Shown: positions 29,033-38,065, counted from the stretch's first letter. The stretch: DNA of 64,000 bases from Defluviitalea raffinosedens (GCF_016908775.1 NZ_JAFBEP010000001.1:186001-250000); one strand, 5' to 3'. Translations and numbers: made by a program. Notes: generated by a model from the sequence alone, not told the origin.

Positions 29033-30193
29033 TTAACCTACTCTATAAGTATCGACTAATTCTTTAACAATCTTTATTACATACATAATATCTTCTTCTG
29101 ACATCTTAGGAAAAAGAGGAAGGGTAATAATTCTTTCATAAAGTTTTTCTGCATTGGGACATAAGCCTTTTTTATAACCCAGTTTTTGATAATAAGGATG
29201 ATAGTACACAGGAATGTAATGGACATTAACCCCTATATTATGAATACGTAATTCATCGAATATTACTCTTCTATCCGGTCTTATTTTATCCGTATCGAGT
29301 TGAAGAACATAGAGATGCCATCCGGATAAAGTATCATCAAGCTGCTTTGGAATAATGACGCCTTCTAAATCTTTAAAGGCTTCACTATACATCTTGGCGT
29401 ATTTTCTTCTTTTTTGAAGGAAAAATTCCAGTTTATTAAGCTGACTGCAGCCAAGGGCCGCCTGAATATCCGTCATTCTGTAATTGTATCCTAAAAAGTG
29501 CTGTTCATAATACCAAGCTGCATTATCATTTAAAAGCATCTTCTGATCTCTGGTAATACCGTGAGAGCGAAAGAGCATTAATTTATCATAAAATTCTTTA
29601 TTGTTGGTGGTTATGGCTCCTCCTTCTCCTGTTGTAATGGGTTTAACAGGATGAAAGCTAAAGGTTGTCATATCCCCAATACTTCCAATTTTTCTGCCCT
29701 TATATTCAGCACCTAAAGCATGGGCTGCATCTTCTATGACAATCAAATTGTGTTCTTTTGCTATTTTCATAATCTCATCCATATCACAGGGTTGCCCTGT
29801 ATAATGAACGGGTATAATCGCCTTTGTTTTATCTGTTATCTTTCTCCTAATGTCCTCCGGATCAATATTATAGGTTTCAGGATCAATATCTGCAAATACG
29901 GGTGTTCCTCCGCAGTAAAGTACTGCATTGGCAGTCGCTGCAAAAGTCATTGGTGTTGTGATGACTTCATCTCCTTCACCAATTCCTGCCGCAAAGCAAG
30001 CCGCATGAAGGGCTGCTGTTCCATTGGATATGGCAACCACATATTCTGCTCCTGTCACTGACTTTAATTGATCTTCAAATTCTTTTATGGCCGGACCTGT
30101 GGTTAAATAGTCGCTTTTTAATACATTTACAACAGCCTGTATATCATCTTCATCAATCCACTGACGCCCATAGGGTAAAAAATCGTCTCTCAT
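29033..30193 (-). CDS. pseC: PLP-dependent UDP-4-keto-6-deoxy-HexNAc 4-aminotransferase (PseC type)
   Basis: The 386-residue DegT/DnrJ/EryC1 aminotransferase begins with FLPYGRQWIDEDDIQAVVN and has the PLP-lysine motif SFHPVKPITTGEGG (lysine about residue 184), both characteristic of PseC. PseC transfers an amino group to the 4-keto sugar made by PseB on the way to pseudaminic acid. It lies between pseG and the epimerase, with short gaps. A role in a closely related sugar such as legionaminic acid is possible, but the PseG and PseI neighbours favour pseudaminic acid. Confidence 0.88.
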   Translation of the reverse strand: MRDDFLPYGRQWIDEDDIQAVVNVLKSDYLTTGPAIKEFEDQLKSVTGAEYVVAISNGTAALHAACFAAGIGEGDEVITTPMTFAATANAVLYCGGTPVFADIDPETYNIDPEDIRRKITDKTKAIIPVHYTGQPCDMDEIMKIAKEHNLIVIEDAAHALGAEYKGRKIGSIGDMTTFSFHPVKPITTGEGGAITTNNKEFYDKLMLFRSHGITRDQKMLLNDNAAWYYEQHFLGYNYRMTDIQAALGCSQLNKLEFFLQKRRKYAKMYSEAFKDLEGVIIPKQLDDTLSGWHLYVLQLDTDKIRPDRRVIFDELRIHNIGVNVHYIPVYYHPYYQKLGYKKGLCPNAEKLYERIITLPLFPKMSEEDIMYVIKIVKELVDTYRVG

Positions 30194-30208
30194 TTCGTCA
30201 CGCTCCTG

Positions 30209-31177
30209 TTATTCTTTCGTTATAAGGCGGATTATTTCGGAGGCCAGTCGTTTTGCTCCCAACCCGTCAACCAATTCTTGCCCTTTCCTGGACATCTCGA
30301 GTCTTTTTTCATAGGTCATTTCTTTAATTGAATCCAGTATATTTTCAACATTTGATCCTTTTATAATACCCAATTGTTTTAATTTTTCATATGCCATCAT
30401 TTGATTATCTGCTACTACAATTCCTATAGTAGGCGTGCCGCAGGCTGCCAGTTCATATACTGTAGAACCACAGGCTGAAACAGCTAAATCACATTTTTTC
30501 ATTAAATGTGACATAATAGGATTATAATATAATTTAACCTTAGGGTGACTGAAGGTATCTAAATACCCCTTAGGAAATGCCGGTCCAATGACTACATGAA
30601 GGGTCATATCCAACTCTTCTTTTAGGATATTTTGAATAATTTTTTCCGTAATTCTATTTATATCAGAACCGCCTATAGTTACCAGGATATCTTTGCAAAT
30701 AGGATTAATATATCGTTTCGTTGGATTTTGGAACTCTTTTCTAAGCAAAACATATGTAATGCCTAAAAATGTTTCTATATAATTTTCTTCTGTATAGTTT
30801 AAATCTAAGGCATAGGGGTTTTGATTGACAATAAAATCAACGGGATATTCTTCTTTCTTTAAATCATCGATATATCCCAGAAAACTTCCTGCCCTTTTCA
30901 CACTTTTAAAAAAGTTTGCATCTACATTATAACTGTCTACAATCATACAATCATAGGCTATGTCATTAATCTTGCTTAATAAGTTTTCTTCCGAAAATCG
31001 ATAAACGAAATATCCATTTTGTCTTAAGAAGTTAACGCCAAAATCAAATTCTTCCTCTTCTGAGCAAACATAGGAAACCTCTGCACATCGTCTTAATTCC
31101 TCAGCCAATACAGAAGTTCTCATAATATGCCCCATACCTATGGTTTTGCCTCCATCTGCGCGAATCAGAATTTTCAT
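30209..31177 (-). CDS. pseG: UDP-2,4-diacetamido-2,4,6-trideoxy-beta-L-altropyranose hydrolase (PseG type)
   Basis: The 322-residue protein starts MKILIRADGGKTIGMGHIMR. The GMGH loop matches the PseG active site, with the histidine at residue 17, the same number as the catalytic histidine reported for C. jejuni PseG. The GT-B-like C-terminal half contains VTIGGSDINRITEKII and SACGSTVYELAACGTPTIGI. PseG removes UDP in the pseudaminic acid pathway. The second of two adjacent ATG codons has the better SD spacing. There is no fused acetyltransferase (PseH) domain. Confidence 0.87.
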   Translation of the reverse strand: MKILIRADGGKTIGMGHIMRTSVLAEELRRCAEVSYVCSEEEEFDFGVNFLRQNGYFVYRFSEENLLSKINDIAYDCMIVDSYNVDANFFKSVKRAGSFLGYIDDLKKEEYPVDFIVNQNPYALDLNYTEENYIETFLGITYVLLRKEFQNPTKRYINPICKDILVTIGGSDINRITEKIIQNILKEELDMTLHVVIGPAFPKGYLDTFSHPKVKLYYNPIMSHLMKKCDLAVSACGSTVYELAACGTPTIGIVVADNQMMAYEKLKQLGIIKGSNVENILDSIKEMTYEKRLEMSRKGQELVDGLGAKRLASEIIRLITKE

Positions 31178-31191
31178 CATTAAACCTACCT

Positions 31192-32370
31192 TCAGGGAGT
31201 TCTAAATACACTGTTTATTTCCACTAACTCTTTAATTTCCTTTGCTCTTTGCAACCAGGTATGCTTTTCATTTGCTTTTTTCATTCCGTTCAAAGCAATA
31301 TAATTCCTATTGTCCTCATCTTCTAATATATCTTTAATTTTTTCCGGTAAAAGCTCTATTTTATCCCAAGTATAAAAAATAATATCTTCTTCATCATTAA
31401 ATTGATTTTCTAAATATTGATTTTTATCTGTTACAGATATTGCTCCTTGAAGCATAGAAGTAAAGATTCTTTCATGAGAGCCATTTTTAAAATTAGGGAG
31501 TACATTTAAGACAAATTTTGAATTTCCCATTAGAGAAAGCATTTCATTAAAATCCACAGAATTATGCACTCTAAAGTTCTTATACATTTCAAAAGGATTT
31601 CTATCCCATCCTAGTACACCATAAAAATCTATTGGTATTCCAGATTTTATCAATTCTTCAACACATTTATATCTGCGATAACTCCTTACGTAGCTATCCA
31701 CTAATTGGAGAAATGCAGGATTATTCATTAAAATACCATATTCTCCATAAAAATTTCTTGATTGGAGTACAAACTGAAGTTCTCCCTCTAATGTTTTATC
31801 TGGATTTGCCAATAAATATTCTGCTGCTTCGTCCATTATAGAAATCATGGTTTTAGGTAAAACGAGCCATTCTTTACGTATCAAATCAGGATCTTTAAAG
31901 CTTCCTCCAAATAATACATCTATATCTCTTATTCTTTGCTCTTTAATATCCTCTCCTTTAACAGAGCCTCCATGAGGTAAAAATGCAGATCTCTTGAGTG
32001 GAAAATATGTACACAGAAATTCAATATGAGAATAATCCACGCATGTCAAAATAAGGTTATTTAAATTGGTATTAATTCTTTGGAGGTGATAAATTGGATG
32101 ATCTACTAAGCAGCCAATATAAGTTGTATCAGCAAGATTAAACAAATACTCATCATCTAATTTTAAATCTATTCCTATGCAATTAAACGCAAATACGAAA
32201 TCACACGGAAAAGAAAAAGCATCTTGTAACGCTTTCATTCTATTGGGGTTCGTTAAATCTACAATAAATATCTCATCACCTAATTGATTAAAGGCTTCTC
32301 CTAAATAATCGACAAATATTCTAAGCACATCATATTGGGATCGCCCTTTTAATAATACAATTCTAGCCAT
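31192..32370 (-). CDS. CgeB-like glycosyltransferase family protein
   Basis: A 392-residue cytoplasmic protein with DFVFAFNCIGIDL and CLVDHPIYH in the first half and a GT-B C-terminal half (GSHERIFTSMLQGAISVTDK) containing the E residue typical of nucleotide-sugar binding. This arrangement is that of CgeB-type proteins seen in spore-surface and flagellar glycan clusters. Donor and acceptor cannot be read from sequence. It lies inside the pse-like operon between pseG and the cytidylyltransferase, so it may add or modify the nonulosonic acid. Confidence 0.7.
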   Translation of the reverse strand: MARIVLLKGRSQYDVLRIFVDYLGEAFNQLGDEIFIVDLTNPNRMKALQDAFSFPCDFVFAFNCIGIDLKLDDEYLFNLADTTYIGCLVDHPIYHLQRINTNLNNLILTCVDYSHIEFLCTYFPLKRSAFLPHGGSVKGEDIKEQRIRDIDVLFGGSFKDPDLIRKEWLVLPKTMISIMDEAAEYLLANPDKTLEGELQFVLQSRNFYGEYGILMNNPAFLQLVDSYVRSYRRYKCVEELIKSGIPIDFYGVLGWDRNPFEMYKNFRVHNSVDFNEMLSLMGNSKFVLNVLPNFKNGSHERIFTSMLQGAISVTDKNQYLENQFNDEEDIIFYTWDKIELLPEKIKDILEDEDNRNYIALNGMKKANEKHTWLQRAKEIKELVEINSVFRTP

Positions 32371-32401
32371 AAAGCCCTCCTATTAGATTTCAGCAAGATT
32401 C

Positions 32402-33139
32402 CTATGCATTTTTTTGAATAATAAATTGGTTGATCCCTGCCACTTCAGGATGGTTGTCTAGATATGAAATAATCTCATCTATCTCAAACCCTTTATTCTG
32501 ATCATATAAAGCCTCATATACTTTTTCTACAAGGTCAAAATCTTCTTTAGTGTCAACACATAATCTATAATTCGGTCTGTTCCAGCTTTCCTTTGCTTCC
32601 ATTCTTTCAACAGAAAATTCCTCTGGATGCTCATACATATATAAGGTTACGTGTTCCCTATATCTTGCTCCTGTGGCTTTATAATGGGCTTTCATAAGGG
32701 CTTCTCTTGTAAATATCTCCGCATCAAAACCCCGGCTAAAGGTATTTGGAACATCGACTCTCATATAGTCTACCTTTGCTTCTAAAAACTTATCAATTAG
32801 TTCGTCAATAACTTCTGCACTAATAAGAGGACAATCCCCAGTAACTCTTATAATATATTCTCCTTCAAACTGTTCTGCTGCATCAACATATCTCTTTAAC
32901 ACATCATCTTCCGAGCCTCTAAAAATAGTTCCTCCTGCATTCTCTACTATTTCAACCAGTTGATCATTTTCAGAATTGGTAGAAGTAGCAACAATTGTTT
33001 TTTCGATTTTACTAGATTGATTTAATCGATTTAATATGTGCACAATCATAGGAACACCTTTAATCTCTTTAATAACTTTACCCGGCAATCGCTCAGATCC
33101 CATTCTGGCTTGAATAATGCAAATTACGCCATTCCCCAT
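32402..33139 (-). CDS. SpsF-type CMP-sugar synthetase (cytidylyltransferase)
   Basis: The 245-residue protein has CIIQARMGSERLPGKVIKEI at the N-terminus, the SpsF/acylneuraminate cytidylyltransferase signature, followed by RVTGDCPLISAEVID and GFDAEIFTREAL. It most likely activates the nonulosonic acid made by the adjacent PseI-type synthase to its CMP form, filling the PseF step. It lies 18 bases after pseI. SpsF-type enzymes replace PseF in many Firmicutes, but the exact sugar is inferred. Confidence 0.8.
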   Translation of the reverse strand: MGNGVICIIQARMGSERLPGKVIKEIKGVPMIVHILNRLNQSSKIEKTIVATSTNSENDQLVEIVENAGGTIFRGSEDDVLKRYVDAAEQFEGEYIIRVTGDCPLISAEVIDELIDKFLEAKVDYMRVDVPNTFSRGFDAEIFTREALMKAHYKATGARYREHVTLYMYEHPEEFSVERMEAKESWNRPNYRLCVDTKEDFDLVEKVYEALYDQNKGFEIDEIISYLDNHPEVAGINQFIIQKNA

Positions 33140-33157
33140 ATTATAACCCTTCTTTCG

Positions 33158-34204
33158 CTAAATAACTTCCCAAGTAATGGGATCATTCTTTTTAATATCT
33201 TTTCTGGCTTCTCTGCCAACCACAATATCAAAATACTTTGGCATAAGCCCAACCCCCGGTCTAAGTACTGCCAACATATCTTCTGTTATAATAGTCCCCT
33301 TTGGAATATCCATTTTAGCAAAGATACTTCTTCGGCCTCTTTGATGATGCAATCTTTCTGTATCAGCTAATTCCTTAACAGAAGAACCGATAGCTTTTTC
33401 GGCATCTCTAATGCCTTTTACCATAGCTTTTAATTCATCCGGCTCAATCGCAAATTTATGATCGGGGCCTTTTAGATTTCTATCAAGAGTAAAGTGTTTC
33501 TCGATTACCTTAGCACCTCTGGCTACAGCAGCAATTGGTATAGCAATTCCCAAAGTATGATCAGAATATCCAACAGGAAGCCTAAAAGCAGCTTTCATCG
33601 TATCCATCGCTGCTAAATTCACTTCTTCTACAGGCATAGGATAACTAATTCCGCAATGTAAAAGAATAACTTGATTATTCCCCTGCTCATAAATGGCATT
33701 AAGGGCATCTTCTATCTCCCCTAAATTCGCCATACCTGTTGAAAGAATAATAGGTTTATTCTTCTTAGCAATATATCTTAAAAAAGGAATATCTACCATT
33801 TCAAAAGACGCAATTTTATATGCTTCCATTTCTAATTCTTCTAATTCTTCAACAGCATCATAATCAAAGGGTGTAGATAAGAACATAATCCCTTTTTCAT
33901 CAGCATATTCTTTCAATTCCCTTTGCCATTCTCTTGGAAGCTCTAATCCTTTATATAATTCATATAAAGTTGGAACTCCTTCATATTCATCTCCAAGTTT
34001 CATAATAGGATGAGAAGTGTTAGCAGCAATCTTATCCGCTGTAAACGTTTGAAACTTAACTGCGTCTGCCCCTGCTTCTACCGCTACATCTATTAATTTT
34101 TTTGCTTGACCTAAATCTCTGTCATGGTTACTTCCTGCTTCAGCAATAATAAAACAGGGACTATCTTCACTAATTAATCTGTCCCCAATGGAAATACTCC
34201 TCAT
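33158..34204 (-). CDS. pseI: Pseudaminic acid synthase (NeuB family, PseI/SpsE type)
   Basis: The 348-residue protein has the NeuB TIM-barrel (FIIAEAGSNHDRDLGQAKKL, ADAVKFQTFTADKI, YSDHTLGIAIPIAAVARGA, EKHFTLDR) and a C-terminal antifreeze-like SAF domain (RSIFAKMDIPKGTIITEDML). It condenses phosphoenolpyruvate with the sugar released by PseG. It is the first gene of the six-gene pse-like operon, preceded by AGGAGG. Confidence 0.9.
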   Translation of the reverse strand: MRSISIGDRLISEDSPCFIIAEAGSNHDRDLGQAKKLIDVAVEAGADAVKFQTFTADKIAANTSHPIMKLGDEYEGVPTLYELYKGLELPREWQRELKEYADEKGIMFLSTPFDYDAVEELEELEMEAYKIASFEMVDIPFLRYIAKKNKPIILSTGMANLGEIEDALNAIYEQGNNQVILLHCGISYPMPVEEVNLAAMDTMKAAFRLPVGYSDHTLGIAIPIAAVARGAKVIEKHFTLDRNLKGPDHKFAIEPDELKAMVKGIRDAEKAIGSSVKELADTERLHHQRGRRSIFAKMDIPKGTIITEDMLAVLRPGVGLMPKYFDIVVGREARKDIKKNDPITWEVI

Positions 34205-34238
34205 ATACTTTCCTCCTAGTAAAATATTTCTACTAATG

Positions 34239-34266
34239 TTATCGTAAATATTCTCTTTAATAATTA
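34239..34266 (-). promoter_or_regulatory. Weak sigma-28-like promoter of the pse-like operon
   Basis: TAAT (34263-34266), 16 bases, then TACGATAA (34239-34246) on the minus strand. This agrees with 6 of 8 positions of the sigma-28 -10 element. It lies 35 bases upstream of pseI, just after a terminator, so a promoter is expected here even if the sigma factor is uncertain. Confidence 0.35.
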
Positions 34267-34272
34267 TACATC

Positions 34273-34303
34273 AAAAAAAAGCCAACTACAAATGTAATTG
34301 GCT
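34273..34303 (-). terminator. Terminator after the ATP-grasp gene
   Basis: GCCAATTAC/GTAGTTGGC (34281-34302, one G-U pair) is followed by eight uracils (34273-34280). It ends the GT2-to-ATP-grasp transcript and sets off the pse-like operon. Confidence 0.9.
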
Positions 34304-35247
34304 TATTTATAGTTCTCTAGAAAAATTGCATCATCATATCTTAACATTAAAAGATTCGGTTTAAATTTCCCCATTTGGGATTCTACCAGTTTCCCCTCTG
34401 CCCATTCTTTAATCATCTTTCCATAATCGATTCCAGCTTCTATAGAAAGAGGTACTCCTCCTCCGAAACGAGGATTAATTTCAATCCAATATATTTCACC
34501 TTTAGAATCTTCAATGCACTGAAGAGTAAGCGGACCTACCCCACCTAATTTTTCACAGATTTCTACTACCTCTTCTATAATTCTAGGATGATTCCTTGTT
34601 ATAGATTTAGACACTTCTCCAGCTCGAACTTGAAGTCTCTCTCTGGGAACACAAGAAACCACACGGCCACCATTGTCACAAAACACATCTACAGTATACT
34701 CTGTCCCTTGAATATATTCTTGAATAATTGAATTTGATACATATTTCGAAAAGAAAACCAGTTCTTCTTGATTACCAGCACGATAAACTCCTTGACTCCC
34801 CATACCATCTTTTGGCTTTATAATAAAGGAAGATTTTTCATTATATATATTGATATCTTCTGCCTTAGACCATGTTTTGGGGGACTTAATATCATGCTCT
34901 AAAAAAAACTCATAGGTTTTAAACTTATCTTCACAGATGTTAAGTACCAAGTAATTAGAAAGAAGCAAATGAACACCTATATCATGAAACTCTTTTCTTC
35001 TGCTATCCAGCAGGAGATATTCTCTTTCAAACAAAGGTATCAATACATTGATCTTTTTATCGTTACATATCTTAAGAAGTGTATCTACATATTTTTCGTC
35101 TTGATAACTTGGAACTTCAAAAAAAGCATCAACAAAATGCTTTGCAGGATTATTAGAAGAGCAATCAACCCCGATAATGTTAAAACTCTTCTTTAAAAAA
35201 GAAATCAATTGAACTCTTTTACCAATGGCGGTTAATAATATATTCAT
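34303..35247 (-). CDS. ATP-grasp carboxylate-amine ligase family protein
   Basis: The 314-residue protein has a small pre-ATP-grasp Rossmann domain (MNILLTAIGKRVQLISFL) and an ATP-grasp fold. SFIIKPKDGMGSQGVY forms the nucleotide-binding lysine and glycine-rich loop, IIQEYIQGTEYTVDVF follows, and IYWIEINPRFGGGVPLSIEAG carries the magnesium-binding E and N. Such ligases join a carboxylate to an amine using ATP. Next to a pseudaminic-type pathway lacking PseH, it might attach an aminoacyl group to an amino sugar, but this is inference. Cytoplasmic. Confidence 0.78.
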   Translation of the reverse strand: MNILLTAIGKRVQLISFLKKSFNIIGVDCSSNNPAKHFVDAFFEVPSYQDEKYVDTLLKICNDKKINVLIPLFEREYLLLDSRRKEFHDIGVHLLLSNYLVLNICEDKFKTYEFFLEHDIKSPKTWSKAEDINIYNEKSSFIIKPKDGMGSQGVYRAGNQEELVFFSKYVSNSIIQEYIQGTEYTVDVFCDNGGRVVSCVPRERLQVRAGEVSKSITRNHPRIIEEVVEICEKLGGVGPLTLQCIEDSKGEIYWIEINPRFGGGVPLSIEAGIDYGKMIKEWAEGKLVESQMGKFKPNLLMLRYDDAIFLENYK

Positions 35248-35266
35248 TGTTTCGCCTTCCTATTAT

Positions 35267-35770
35267 TTATGATCTGCTTTTGTGTAACCTTAATTTTCCT
35301 AATGCCTTACACAAAAAGAAAATTCCAAATCCTATAGTTCCCACTATTCCTGATAAACATAAAGAAATTATTTTAAAGACTTGGCTTCTTATCCACCAAA
35401 ACATAACCTGAACCTTTGAAAAAGCTTTGATTTCTGATATCAAATTACATTTATATCTCTCTTTTGCATGAATGGATAAACTAAATAAAAAGACATTTAT
35501 AAATCCTGTCCCTGATAAATTCGTACATGGAACAATTACTACATCAAAATATTCATCTTTTAAATCTAAACACTTTCTTGTATATCCAAATCCCTCTTTA
35601 TAAGGATAAATCCAAATCTGTTTTATATCTTTATATTTTTCTGCTAATTTCTTCCCATGCTCATGGGTTAATAAATGGATCTCATGTTCTGGAAATTTAT
35701 CTTTGATTGCTTTTAAATTATGATCTAATTGCTGAAAACTAACCGAACGAATAATCAATAACTTTTTCAC
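35267..35770 (-). CDS. GT9-like N-terminal domain protein with C-terminal membrane segment
   Basis: The 167-residue protein begins VKKLLIIRSVSFQQLDHNL and continues with a Rossmann-like half resembling the N-terminal half of heptosyltransferase-type GT9 proteins (HEIHLLTHEHGKKLAEKY). The nucleotide-sugar-binding C-terminal half is absent; instead a hydrophobic stretch (IISLCLSGIVGTIGFGIFFL) ends the protein. It may be a membrane-tethered accessory protein rather than an active enzyme. The GTG at 35768-35770, after AGGTGGGG, fits best. It lies 10 bases after a GT2 gene. I find no internal frameshift that would restore the missing half. Confidence 0.6.
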   Translation of the reverse strand: MKKLLIIRSVSFQQLDHNLKAIKDKFPEHEIHLLTHEHGKKLAEKYKDIKQIWIYPYKEGFGYTRKCLDLKDEYFDVVIVPCTNLSGTGFINVFLFSLSIHAKERYKCNLISEIKAFSKVQVMFWWIRSQVFKIISLCLSGIVGTIGFGIFFLCKALGKLRLHKSRS

Positions 35771-35780
35771 GTTTCCCCAC

Positions 35781-36680
35781 CTATCTATAAAAGGTAAAAG
35801 ACACATCAAATGGAATACGAAGATTTTCTGCTATATATTTTTTAACCGGTTTTCTTTTATCTTTAATTTGCTTTACATTGAATATCGCAGAAAACATTGC
35901 TTTTATATAAACCGTCGTATACTGCTCTAAAGAATAATAAAATACCAGATATATTAATCGAAAAGTAAGAGGTATCAGCATGGACATGGGATAATTTTTC
36001 CATAAAAGCCAAAAAGCATTTCTGGTATAGTAAAATGGCGCTCTCCATGATGCACGATTAACTGGAGAGTATTTATGATAAGATACAATATCCGAGAAAA
36101 ATTCTATCTTATAGCCTGCATCTAACACGCGGAAAGACAGGTCCTGCTCATTCCAGTACAAAAAAAACTCTTCTGGATAAAACCCCACCTGCTCTATGAC
36201 ATCTTTTCTTGCCCCTGCTCCGGCTCCATTAAAGGCCATTAAATATTTTTGTATGGCAGCAGAAGTATTCTTCCTTTCTTCTATTTTCTTATTCGTTTCA
36301 TCATAACTAAAATAATTTCTGACATCAAAAGCCACAATTCCTAATTTCTCATCATTCTTAAATTTATCTACCATCTTTTCTATAGCATCTTCTGCCGGGA
36401 AAGAATCATCGTCCAGGATTACAATATATTCTCCTTTTGCATTTTTAAATCCAATATTATAAGCTTCAATACCCATATTTTTAGGCATCTTCAGCAATCT
36501 GACTTCAGGGAAATCCTCTTCAATCATTGCAATTGTTCCATCAGTAGAACCATTGTCAACCACAATAACCTCAATTTCTTTGTAAGTTTGTCCTCTGAGA
36601 CGAGTTAAGCTTTCTCTGACATCGTCTTTTCGATTCCAGCATAAAATGACTACACTTACTAATGGTTGTATTTGCAGCAT
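35781..36680 (-). CDS. Glycosyltransferase family 2 protein (short)
   Basis: A 299-residue GT-A enzyme with VSVVILCWNRKDDVRESL, VIVVDNGSTDGT and the metal-binding YIVILDDDSFPAEDA, followed by FFLYWNEQDLSFRVLDAGY, a pattern found in rhamnosyltransferase-like GT2 proteins. It is probably peripheral to the membrane. The substrate is unknown. It is 4 bases after the longer GT2 gene, and the two are likely cotranscribed. Confidence 0.82.
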   Translation of the reverse strand: MLQIQPLVSVVILCWNRKDDVRESLTRLRGQTYKEIEVIVVDNGSTDGTIAMIEEDFPEVRLLKMPKNMGIEAYNIGFKNAKGEYIVILDDDSFPAEDAIEKMVDKFKNDEKLGIVAFDVRNYFSYDETNKKIEERKNTSAAIQKYLMAFNGAGAGARKDVIEQVGFYPEEFFLYWNEQDLSFRVLDAGYKIEFFSDIVSYHKYSPVNRASWRAPFYYTRNAFWLLWKNYPMSMLIPLTFRLIYLVFYYSLEQYTTVYIKAMFSAIFNVKQIKDKRKPVKKYIAENLRIPFDVSFTFYR

Positions 36681-36684
36681 TCGT

Positions 36685-37995
36685 CTACTCCTTTTCCACC
36701 CTCTGTTGTCTTAATCTTTCTAATAAAACCGTTAATTGCTTTGTTATAAATTGATGCTTTTTATTTTGAAAACGGTTGATTGCTTTTTTACCAAAAGTAT
36801 TATTGGGTAAAACATTTAAATAGCCATCAATCCAATAAGATTTTGTACCTTCATATTTAATATCGTCCGTATGATCAAAAACATGAGAGCAAGGAATTAA
36901 AATAACTTTCTCATTGGTAATATCATTATCATTTGCTGAACCGTAATTTAAATCAGGAAATCTTCTATCAAGCATCGTTTTAACAGAATGGGAATATTGA
37001 TTATCTGCTATCACAATTTTCTGGTCACTGGTTATAATATCATTTAATTTTATTCGAGGCGTACCAACTAATCCATACTGATTTTCCTTAGCTTTACCTC
37101 TCCTGCCATTTATTCCATCCTTAATAGCTTCATACATACTTCTAGCAGTCTGCTTTTTCCCGTAAAACAGGCTAGTATACATACCTGTAAAATAGTCTTC
37201 AAAAATAGTAGACATGATCTCTTCCCATTGTTCCTCGGGGGCATATTGATTAAAGAAATAAATACGATTACGCCAAAAATAATACGTACCCAGGGTGTTC
37301 GTTTTGTTCCCACCACCAAGTTTATGCCAAACCTTTGAAGAACTGATTGCTTTAATCGTGTATCCTTTTAATTTTATTCTATGAGCCCATTCAATATCAT
37401 CCCAATAGAGAAAAAACTCCTCATCCATAATTCCTGCTGTTTCTACTGCATTCACTCTAACTAAAAGTGAACAAGCTGGTACATAGTCCACTTCAACATT
37501 CTCAGTTACTATGCCTTCCTCTTCGATATATCCTCTTTTATTAAATTCAAGGGTAGCATTATTCCATCGTACAAAAGCGCCTAATTCTTGAATTTGATTC
37601 GGTATATCCATTACATATATTTTGGACCCTACAATCCCTAGATGCTCATCTGACTCCATTTCTTTAACAAGTTCATATAATGCATCTTGATCTACTATGA
37701 CATCATTATCTAATAAATATAGGTATTTATACTTATTCTTATTAAGCATATATTTAATTCCTGTATTAAATCCTCCAGAACCACCCTTATTTTCTGTATT
37801 TTTAATAAGAGTAACATCTGGATATTCTGCTTCAATAGCTTCTACGGAACCATCTGTTGAAGCATTATCTACAACAGTTATATCATAATTCCTATAATTT
37901 AATTGTTTAACTGATTCTATACATTTTAAGACATAGTCTTTTTTATTCCAATTGCAAATTACAATTCCCACTGGAATATTACATATTTCCATCAT
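36685..37995 (-). CDS. Glycosyltransferase family 2 protein, galactofuranosyltransferase candidate
   Basis: A 436-residue GT2 enzyme with GIVICNWNKKDYVLKCIESV, TVVDNASTDGSVEAIE, NKGGSGGFNTGI and the DXD-type LLDNDVIVD, then FFLYWDDIEWAHRIKLKGY. The GGSGGF loop and the WDD pair resemble GlfT-type galactofuranosyltransferases, and the UDP-galactopyranose mutase gene lies directly upstream in transcription order, so galactofuranose transfer is a reasonable inference. The start codon ATG at 37995 is preferred over a TTG six codons earlier because GTGGTGA precedes it. Confidence 0.78.
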   Translation of the reverse strand: MMEICNIPVGIVICNWNKKDYVLKCIESVKQLNYRNYDITVVDNASTDGSVEAIEAEYPDVTLIKNTENKGGSGGFNTGIKYMLNKNKYKYLYLLDNDVIVDQDALYELVKEMESDEHLGIVGSKIYVMDIPNQIQELGAFVRWNNATLEFNKRGYIEEEGIVTENVEVDYVPACSLLVRVNAVETAGIMDEEFFLYWDDIEWAHRIKLKGYTIKAISSSKVWHKLGGGNKTNTLGTYYFWRNRIYFFNQYAPEEQWEEIMSTIFEDYFTGMYTSLFYGKKQTARSMYEAIKDGINGRRGKAKENQYGLVGTPRIKLNDIITSDQKIVIADNQYSHSVKTMLDRRFPDLNYGSANDNDITNEKVILIPCSHVFDHTDDIKYEGTKSYWIDGYLNVLPNNTFGKKAINRFQNKKHQFITKQLTVLLERLRQQRVEKE

Positions 37996-38024
37996 GTTCA
38001 CCACACTTTTCAATTATTAAAAAT

Positions 38025-38040
38025 ATTATAACATGTTATA
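38025..38040 (-). promoter_or_regulatory. Extended -10 promoter with overlapping 14-bp palindrome
   Basis: TGTTATAAT (-10 TATAAT at 38025-38030 with TGn before it) lies after the glf terminator and about 30 bases before the GT2 gene. No clear -35 box is seen. The perfect palindrome TATAACATGTTATA (38027-38040) overlaps it and could be an operator. Confidence 0.45.
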
Positions 38041-38043
38041 TAT

Positions 38044-38065
38044 AAAAATACAGCCTAAAAGGCTG
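38044..38065 (-). terminator. glf terminator
   Basis: CAGCCT-TTT-AGGCTG directly follows the glf stop codon and is followed by TATTTTTATA, a short intrinsic terminator. Confidence 0.7.

Noticed and set aside
35267-35809. Pseudogene call for the GT9-like gene
   Set aside because: The sequence is short for the family but has an intact start, ribosome-binding site and stop, and the missing half is not found in another frame nearby. It is kept as a coding gene of uncertain function.
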